Source: Parvularia atlantis (Eukaryota; Opisthokonta; Rotosphaerida). Taken from it: a DNA stretch of 14,048 bases. The DNA lies in assembly GCA_943704415.1 (NCBI GenBank), contig CALSCO010000027.1, positions 1 through 14,048 of the forward strand. Reading direction: 5' to 3'. The notes under the pieces are model-generated. The model did not search any database, was not told where the DNA came from, and saw only the letters and a program-made list of their open reading frames with translations. Positions 7,366 to 14,048 of the stretch are shown one piece after another (position 1 is the first letter of the stretch; the number at the start of each line of letters is the position of its first letter). The translations under genes were made by a program, and so were the position numbers.

Positions 7366-9312
7366 TCACGCGTCTTCAGATGCCTCGTCGGCGGCGTCGT
7401 GCAGCCACGCAAGCAGCCGCTGCGTCAGGCCGCTGGTTGGTCGCGCCGCGTGGCGCTGCGAGAGCAGATGGCGCGCCGTGCGCACGTAGAGCGGCTCGCC
7501 TGCAGGGGCGGCCGTCAGAGGTCTGGAACGGCAATCAGACGCGTGCACCAGATCTCAGGCACGCCTGGATCAGCAGCTGGTGCACGACGTCGCGCTGCGC
7601 GTGGCTCCCGCCGATGCGGTCGACGTCGTTGCGCACGGGCAGCAGCAGCTACGACGAAGCCGCGTCATCGGACGCCGCATGCCAGCCCCGTGCGCGCGTG
7701 CCTCGGCCGCCTGCGAGTACTTGTGCTGCTTGAAGCGCGCGACGGCCGCGACAATCGCCCGCCCGACCTCGTCCGACAGCTGCTTGTGGCCGCCCGAGCC
7801 GTGCAGCGCAAACTCGGTCGTCTGCGCGGCCGCTCAGCAGCAGCAGCAGCACACACACACACGCACAGTCGCATCACCACGCACCGTCTCCAGCCACTTG
7901 TCCACGTCCACACCGACCGGTGAGGCGCCGAGCAGGGCCATGGCGATGTGCGCGTCGTTGAACGCTGTGCAGGCAGGTCATGAGCACCGCCTACCGCGCA
8001 CGCACGCAGCACACGGACGTACCGGTCAGGTGGTCGTGCAGATGCGGCTGCCAGTGCTGCCACACGTGCTGCCAGCGCTTGCCGACGTTGACACCCTGTC
8101 GCACGCATGTGAGCAACACTACACGCTTGCTGCTGCTGCCTGCGCACCTCCATCTCGAGCCGGAAAAGCAGCGCCGACATGTCGACGAGGTCGAGGATGG
8201 CCGGCGCGGCGATGCTGGCCATGTGCGCGTCAAACAGCTCGAGCGCCTCGCCGTGCCGGCCGAGCTCGATGCGGTACAGCGCCGCGTGCCAGTAGTTGTG
8301 GCAGGCCAGGCCGCCCGCGCCGCTCCAGTCACGCTCGGTGTCGAGCAGGAAGACCTCGCCGTCGGCAAAGTGGCCCTCCATCTCGTACACGTGTGCGCGC
8401 GCGTGCGTGGCCCAAGCGTCGGTGCGGCACAGGTCGAGTGCTGCGCGGCGACCCGGTCAGGCCTGCGCGCTGTCGGTGGACCGGCGGCTCACCGTCCGTC
8501 GCGTACTTCTCGGCCTGGCGGTACATGCCGCTCTCCTCAAGGCCGAACGCGGTCATCCCGAGCGCGTAGCTGTAGAACGGGCTCCCTGCCGCCGGCGATC
8601 AGCGCCGCAGTCCGCACGTCGCCAGCGCGCGCACCCTTCTGCCACCGCGGCAGCACCGCCAGGTTCACGTCCTTAATGTCGTGCGCGCGGCCGAGGTAAA
8701 ACAGCGCGTCGTTGGCGTAGCGCAGCGCGATCGGGTCGGTCGGGTCGTCCACGAGCACACGCTCCCAGCAGCGCACGGCGGCGCGCTGTGACGGCGCGAT
8801 CTGCACGGCAAACGGCGAGCGCGCACACAGCCCCGCACCAAGTCGCCATCCGCGAGGCGCTGCACGGCCGCGACGTGCCACTGCTCGACGGGCGTCGGTG
8901 CTGGCTGCGGGTGCGCCGATGCCGGGTAAGCCGCACGGCCACGTCGCGCAATGCGATGTGCCGCGCGCCGCGCCTTGGCCTTGAGCATCGCGTGCAGCGC
9001 CTTGAGCTCGCCGTCGAGCGTGGCCGGCGCCGTGCCCGTGCCGAGCAGATCGAGCGCCGTCACGAATGCCTGTGCTTGGCAATCAGCACGCGTGCGCGCA
9101 GTCGCCGTCGCCGTCAAGCTCGCGCCTTGGCCGTCACGAACGACGGGTCGGCGGCCAGCGCGGCCTTGGCGCTCACCACGGGGTCGCCGCGCCACGCGTA
9201 CAGCTCGAGCACCGCCTGGTGCAGCAGCTGCGGGCCCGGCCCCGTCAGCGCACGGCACGGCAAGGGCGATGCCGCACACCTCATTCGCCTCACGGTTCGC
9301 GCCGCGCTGCAT
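7366..9312 (-). CDS. TTC38: Tetratricopeptide repeat protein 38 family (TTC38)
   Basis: This is a TTC38-family protein, a helical TPR-like family found in animals, fungi and bacteria whose molecular role is not established. Exons on the minus strand: 9312-9280, 9227-9126, 9069-8839, 8785-8635, 8585-8493, 8440-8148, 8095-8023, 7964-7885, 7821-7702, 7648-7549, 7499-7366 (1410 nt, 469 aa, about the usual family length). Hallmarks in order: AADPSF, ALDLLGTGT, WERVLVDDPTDPIALRY, NDALFYLGRAHDIKD, SYALGMTAFGLEESG, the signature LACHNYWHAALY, DLVDMSALLFRLEME, FNDAHIAMALLGA, LLLPVRNDVDRIGGSHAQRD and QLLIQACL. Two introns use GC donors. The third exon may contain one more in-frame intron (8973-8905 or nearby), since it has extra residues relative to the family. 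The first exon has only 11 codons, so the start is uncertain. NIC96 ends 44 bp upstream. Confidence 0.92.
7649..7701 (-). other. GC-AG intron in TTC38 (3' part)
   Basis: Joining GAG at 7704-7702 to CTG at 7648 gives SQAAE-LLLPVRNDVDRI, an uninterrupted match to the family. The 53-nt intron starts GCACGC and ends GTAG. The interval has no GT that leaves a workable intron length. Confidence 0.8.
7835..7866 (-). repeat. CAG and CA microsatellite inside a TTC38 intron
   Basis: Five CAG units and about six CA units (plus strand) fill much of the 63-nt intron 7884-7822. They lie between a GTGCGT donor and a GCGCAG acceptor. On the transcript they read GU and CUG repeats. Confidence 0.85.
9070..9125 (-). 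other. GC-AG intron in TTC38 (5' part)
   Basis: Splicing CCAAG (ending 9126) to GCATTC (starting 9069) gives ADPSFVTAK-AFVTALDLLGTG. This has exactly the spacing of the animal family members. The 56-nt intron starts GCGCGA, holds CTGAT and ends CACAG. The only nearby GT donor (GTGACG, five residues earlier) would delete conserved spacing. Confidence 0.75.
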
Positions 9313-9356
9313 CGCCGATCACCAGCAAGCGACCAAACTTCTCTCTCACGGCTCAC

Positions 9357-12300
9357 TCACGGCGCAATCGCCGCGTCCAGCTGGAAGACGCGGCCATAGA
9401 CGTCGGGCGAGAGGCGCACGCCAAGGTTGCCCGTGAACGTGAGTAGGTTCTTCGACAGGCGGCGGACGCGCGCGAGCTCCTGTTGTGTTCGCGGTCTTGT
9501 GAGTGGCGCGAGGTCAGTAGGGGCATTGCACGCGCACGTGGTCGCGCTGCTGCACGCTGCCCAGCCGCGACGCCTGCTGGAAGCGCTGGAATAGCGCCGT
9601 CTCGGCGAGGAGCAGCAGCTCGCCAATGTGCGACTTGATCTACGTGCGCAGGCGCGGGCAAGATTTAGCCGCTCTCGCCTCCGTCCGTGCAAGCAGGCAC
9701 GCACCGCGTCGTCGAGCATCTCAAACCGCGTGCGCCACGTCTCCAGCGGCTGGTCCTGCAGCGGAAGTACGTCCGTGCCCGCCAGCAGCCGCAGCGCCTC
9801 GTCATGGCGGCTCTCGCGCGAGGCCGTGATGGCGTCCATGATCTGCAGCAGCGTCTCGCACGTCCGCCGGCCGTCCGCGCGCAGCGTGACGCGCATGCGG
9901 TCGAAGAAGGCGAGCACGCTGCTCGAACGTCCGCGTGAGCACGAGCGCGCACAAGCGCACGTCGGAAGAACGCACTTGCGCGCCTCGGTCTTGTCGTGCT
10001 CGGAGAACGTGAGCAGACGCTCGCCCAGGCGCCGGTTGAGCACGTGGACGACGTCGTCCGGGCACTGCACACAGCCAGCGTGAGAAAACATCGGCCCGCC
10101 GCGCGCCCCAGCACACGGGACGCACGTCTGCGAGGTTATACAGCAGCATGGCGTCGTCCAGCCGGCCGCCGCGCTCGGCCAGCTGCGCCGTCTCCTTGAT
10201 GATCTACAGGCGCGGCGCCGCGCTTGAGCGCGCACACCGAATGACCTGATTCGCGCACCGTTTTCCTGAACGTGTCGCCCTCGCCCAGCAGCGGCGCAAA
10301 CAGTTCCACGATGCTTCCCTATGACGATCGCACCGAGCTCAGCCGAAAGCCACAAAGCGCTAGCCGCGCTGTGTTGCACACCTTGCTCACGGTCCCGTCC
10401 GGCAGCACCTCGCCAAACAGGCGCCCAAACTGGCGCGTTTCGAGCGCGAGCTCGCGCACAAAGGTCTTGGCGCTCTGGCGGAGCATGCCGCGTGCACTGT
10501 CGACCTGCGCGCGCGTGCGTCCGCGCATCGGCTGAGCCGCGCACGCACGAAGGACGGTCGCACCACGGCGTCCGTCGCGAGGGCAACAAAGTAGTGGAAG
10601 ACCTTGTCCGGGTTACTGCCGACAAAGGCGCGCGTGTAGCGGTGAACGACGTGGACCACGTCCAGCTTCTGCAGCTCGAAGCGGGCGCCACGCTCCGGCG
10701 AGACTGGCGCGGGCGTGCGTGAGCACCAACAAGAAGCTCGTCCGCAGCAGCGCGCACGGATGTCGGGCTGGACGACGGACGCGTCCGCGACGTGCAGCAG
10801 GCCCTCGTGCAGAAGCGCGAGCATCATGTGCACCGCATCGACCTGGATGTCCTCGAAGGTCGACATATACTTGATCGCCTGCGCCGCGCGTGTCAGGCAC
10901 CCACGCAAAGTGCACGGCCCGCGCACCCGTTCAAACTGGCCGCTCAGCAGCAGCACGTGAAGGTACCGCAGCGGGTTGGCGCCGCGGCCGTTGAAGTGCG
11001 CCGGGCCGTAGTTGACCAGCAGCTCCTGCGCACCCCGGGCGTTCAGTGTGCATGCGCATCACAGCCTCCGGGGCCGCGCGCACCTGCAGGTTGCGCAGCG
11101 TGTACTCGGATGCGCCCCCGGCGTCGCGGACAAGGTGCAAGTTGAGCCAGAGGTAGTCCTGCGCAGCGCCAGTGATCAGCCGCAGATGCGCTCAGCGACC
11201 CAAGCGGCCGCACCTCGGTCGACTGCACGACCTCGGCCACACTCTTGGTTGAGAGGTCGCAGCGCCCGACGATCTTGTACAGCGCGATCTTGAACAGGTC
11301 GGCGCGGCGCCCGGCGATGAGCTGCGGGTACTGGTGCGCGATGGCCTTGCCGTGCTCGCCCGGCACGCTGCGCCAGTGCGTCAAGCTGCTTGCCAACGCG
11401 GAGCGAGGCAGCACACACGTGCGGTCGGGCGAGTCCACAAAAGCCTCGAGTGCCGACGCAAACATCGCGTCGGTCGAGCCGACGTACTCTCGATACGCAC
11501 CCCTGTCAGGCCGTCGCTCAGGCGGCCAGCATATCACCACGGCGACGAAAGCGCACCGCAGCAGCCGCTTGGCGTGGTCGTACAGGCCCGCGCGCACGAG
11601 GAAGTAGAGCGTCGCCCAGACAGGGTCGTCGCCGCTGCGCTGTGATCGCGGCGGCGCTCAGCCCACGCGCGCGCGCTTCGTCGGGTCCGTCACGGACCTC
11701 GATGCGCCGCCGGTCCTCCTCCTTCAGGCGCTCCAGCGATCGCTTCGCAAAGGCGCGGATCTGAGGCGGGCGTGCTTCATCAGCGAGCACTACCCAAAAG
11801 CGGGCCGAGCGCACTTTGTTCTCAACGTCAGGCACACCGCCGACGGCCCCACGCGCGCCGCTACCGGTCTCGAGGCGCTTGTCGACGTACTGCAGGAACC
11901 TGCGGCGGCGCGAGGGGCTAAGCGAGCGGAGCAGGCGACGGCGAGGCGTGCGGGCGCACTGCTTCTCGAGGCACTGGCGCGACGCGGCTGCGATCGCCTG
12001 GAACACGCGCGGCTGCTGCGCCTCGTACAGCTCGTGCAGCATGGGCATGGGCTGGTCGTTGCTGCGCGCGGTACAGCGGGCGTCAGGCTGCGGAGGGCCC
12101 GCCAGGAGCTCACGCACGTCCTCGGCTTGAGCGCGGCGCGGACGCCGGCGATGATCTGCAGCAGCATGTCCCAGCACTCGGCCATGGCCGACGTCCCCTG
12201 CGCACAGCACGCTCAGCCCATCCGCAACAGCACCAGCGCGCGCCCACCACGTCGCCGTCGAGGCGCGCGGCGGTCTTGCACGCGGCGCCCGCGAGCGAAA

Positions 12301-13284
12301 ACGGACGGCCCGCCAGACGCTCCTTGTTGAGCTGCTCAACGTTGCTCGCCTGCGCGCCGTGGGGTCAGCCGGCGTGCGTGTGACGGAAGGCACGCACATG
12401 TGCCATCATGCGCGCGTGCATCTGCAGCGGCATCGTCGTCGGCACCTCCGGCTCGCGCGACGCCAGCGACGGCACGGCCACAAGGCCGGCGCCCAGCGGC
12501 TGCACGGGGCGTTAGTCGCGCGTGCAGGGCGCGTGCGTGCGTGCGTAGCGCAGACCTCTCTGGCGCGCGCGTCCGGCGCGAGGCCCGCGTAACCGAGCTC
12601 TTGGATGAGCCGCGCGCGCGTTGCCTGGGGTGCGGCGTCAGCGCAATGCGGTCGCACTTCGCGGGGCAGCAGCGCACTGCCCACTCGCGCTCCATCGCGC
12701 CCAGCACGGCGCGCTCAAAGGCGCGCTGCGTCTCGTGGCGGCCCTCCTCGATCGCGGCGAGGATGATGACCTCCTGCTGGTTGCGGAGGTATCCCTGGCC
12801 GTGCCGCGCCGCGCCGTCAGCCGGACGCCATCTGCCTGCCTGCGCCGACGGCACGCACGTCCACGTCGGTCTCGTCCAGCAGGTCGGCGGGCTCGACGGC
12901 GTCGGTTATGTTGATGTCGTCGATCTTGCGCGCCATGCGGTCGGCGTCGACGCCGAGCTGCGCCATGAAGTAGCGCCTGCGGGCCGCGCGTCCGTGCCCC
13001 ACCACCCCCGCACTCGTGTCAGTATTCACGTGACGTGGCCAGGCTCGCCGCAGCGGCGCACCCCTCGGGGTCGGGCCGCTCAATGTGCTCGCGCAGCTGC
13101 AGGTTGGCGCCAACGGTCAGCAGCAGCAAGGAGACGACGCGGCAGGCAGCGACACGCACACCTTGCGCGACTCGGCCGCCAGCTGGCCCAGGTTGCGCTC
13201 GAGCGGGTGCGGCGCCGCCGGCCGCACCTGGCTCAGCAGGCTGCGCGAGCTCTCGGCCAGGCTCGCGAGCGGGTCAAGGTCCAT
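9357..13284 (-). CDS. NIC96: Nucleoporin NIC96/NUP93, nuclear pore inner-ring scaffold
   Basis: Nic96/Nup93 is the linker nucleoporin that anchors the central channel trimer to the inner ring of the nuclear pore. I modelled 24 exons on the minus strand: 13284-13162, 13096-13035, 12976-12859, 12794-12678, 12624-12556, 12499-12398, 12349-12248, 12197-12118, 12061-11960, 11899-11815, 11760-11698, 11639-11557, 11502-11214, 11158-11084, 11025-10927, 10878-10758, 10703-10549, 10504-10382, 10318-10259, 10203-10126, 10064-9976, 9918-9705, 9639-9538, 9479-9357. They total 2634 nt and 877 aa, slightly longer than yeast Nic96. Landmarks: LERNLGQLAAESRK, EPADLLDETDVDGYLRNQQE, ILAAIEEGRHETQRAFERAV, GGVPDVENKIRAF, DPVWATLYFLVRAGLY, ALYKIVGRCDLS, DYLWLNLHLV, VLLLSGQFER, QVDAVHMMLALLHEGLL, QLAERGGRLDDAMLLYNLAD and a C-terminal LLTFTGNLGVRLSPDVYGRV. 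An optional in-frame intron lies at 11418-11368. Confidence 0.95.
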
Positions 13285-13380
13285 GGTCCGTGCTGGCCAC
13301 CTAGTCTCCGCAATGTGGTCAGCTTCCAAAAGCGTGACACTTTGTGCGGTGATTGCTAGCGGGACGTACAGCGCGCCCCC
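13285..13380. promoter_or_regulatory. 96-bp divergent promoter between NIC96 and the Orai-like gene
   Basis: NIC96 starts at 13284 leftwards and the Orai-like gene at 13381 rightwards, so both start signals must lie in these 96 bp or inside the genes. This stretch is less GC-rich than its surroundings around 13305-13352. No TATA or CCAAT word is evident. Confidence 0.6.
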
Positions 13381-13995
13381 ATGCACGTCACGCCGCTGCA
13401 TCGCGCGTTCGCGGCGCGTGCCGCGGGCGACGAGGCCGACGAGGCCGGCGACGCGGCGGGCGACGGCGGCGTCGGCGGCGGTGCCGGTGGTGGCAGCAGT
13501 CTGGCGGGCTCCACATCCGGCGTGTGGAAGGGTGCGTTGTGCCGCGGGCACTCGATGGCGCGCGCGCGCATTGACAGTTGTGCGCGCAGACGAGGAGGAG
13601 GAGCGCCAGGCGCAGCGCGAGCGCCTCGAGGACCTCAAGCACGAGATGCACGTCGGGCGCGAGAAGCTGCAGCTGGTCGCGAGCGTCTCGGCGCTGATCG
13701 CGGGCTTCTCAGTTGTGGCGCTGATCGAGCTCAACCTCAACGCGCTGCTCTCGCCGGCGCTGCTCATGGTGCGCGGCAGCGGCCCCGCCTCACGCGCCGC
13801 CCTCACGCATCGACGCAGGTCTACACGCTCCTGTCTTGCATCCTCATCGCGCTGCACCTGTCGGCGACGATGATGGCCGTGTGCATCCTTCCCACGATCG
13901 CCCTCGTCGACCGCATGAGCGTCAAGGACCCGTCGCTCCTGAGCTACTATGACCGCTACAAGGGCTTTGTCGAGACGGCGTGGTGCGCGCCGCAT
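13381..13995 (+). CDS. ORAI: Orai-type calcium-release-activated channel subunit, C-terminus missing
   Basis: Orai proteins form hexameric plasma-membrane calcium channels, opened by ER-resident STIM in animals. Exons: 13381-13531, 13578-13768 (or from 13590) and 13819 onward, cut by the contig end. The N-terminus is Ala/Gly/Asp-rich, then strongly charged (DEEEERQAQRERLEDLKHEM). TM1 is KLQLVASVSALIAGFSVVAL followed by IELNL, where Glu101 matches the selectivity-filter glutamate (human E106) and Gly93, Phe94 and Val97 match G98, F99 and V102. TM2 is ILIALHLSATMMAVCILPTI, with His127 at the gating-histidine position (H134) and the family's CILP motif. A DPSLLSYYDRYKGF linker and an ETAW motif open TM3. 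TM3 is barely begun and TM4 is absent. Introns 13532-13577 and 13769-13818 are 46 and 50 nt. Family assignment is firm; STIM-type gating cannot be inferred here. Confidence 0.87.
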
Positions 13996-14037
13996 GTGGT
14001 GGTGGTGGTGGTGGTGGTGTGTGTGTGTGTGTGTGTG
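13996..14037 (+). repeat. GTG then GT simple repeat at contig end
   Basis: About eight GTG units run into about ten GT units, directly after the Orai coding sequence. If translated they give Val then Cys-Val runs, which do not fit the family. The tract is therefore an intron start (GTGGTG donor), a true microsatellite or an assembly error. It merges into the adapter sequence. Confidence 0.7.
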
Positions 14038-14048
14038 CTCTTCCGATC
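14033..14048 (+). other. Illumina adapter remnant
   Basis: The last 16 bases, GTGTGCTCTTCCGATC, match the end of the standard Illumina TruSeq read-2 adapter without its final T. The 12-base core GCTCTTCCGATC is shared by both TruSeq adapters. This is sequencing artefact, not genome. The adapter's GTGT probably let the assembler join it to the GT repeat. Confidence 0.93.

Noticed and set aside
9357-10757. A 466-codon continuous minus-strand frame
   Set aside because: It crosses several real introns of NIC96. Only parts match the nucleoporin, and the conserved pieces switch frame at clear splice signals.

Overview
This window is nuclear DNA from a GC-rich, gene-dense eukaryote. Seven protein genes are cut by very short introns, mostly 44-67 nt and up to about 80 nt. 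I modelled 58 introns by hand from protein homology and reading-frame continuity. Nearly all start GTGCG or a close variant, carry a CTNAY-like branch sequence and end in CAG. The mix of a PAS+GATA-finger regulator with fungal (white-collar type) architecture, a Nic96-type nucleoporin and CTNAC-like branch sites points to a fungus. The Orai-type channel argues against an ordinary Dikarya yeast or mould and favours an early-diverging (zoosporic) lineage. I cannot name the organism, and a GC-rich alga is not excluded.

Layout. 54-449 (+): 3' end of proteasome subunit alpha type-3 (PSMA3/Pre10). 450-1193: the longest gene-free stretch, with a 15-bp tandem repeat and a pyrimidine-rich run before the next gene. 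1194-4024 (+): a 13-exon gene for a 715-aa regulator with two PAS-like regions, one C-X2-C-X18-C-X2-C GATA finger and a Gln-rich tail. 4078-5076 (-): POP4/Rpp29, a subunit of RNase P/MRP. 5158-7065 (-): a secreted 558-aa protein ending in six Cys-rich repeats of about 52 aa that resemble repeats of myxobacterial exported proteins. 7366-9312 (-): a TTC38-family TPR protein. 9357-13284 (-): NIC96/NUP93, a scaffold nucleoporin with 24 exons. 13381 to the end (+): an Orai-type calcium channel, truncated by the contig end. The last 16 bases match the Illumina adapter.

The genes do not form a pathway: most are housekeeping functions (protein turnover, tRNA/rRNA processing, nuclear pore) packed 44-300 bp apart. 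The points of interest are the Orai homologue with an altered pore mouth, the LOV-less double-PAS GATA factor, the intron-free repeat exon of the Cys-rich secreted protein, and at least three GC-AG introns in POP4 and TTC38. All splice models are by-eye reconstructions, but each complete gene closes to a whole number of codons.
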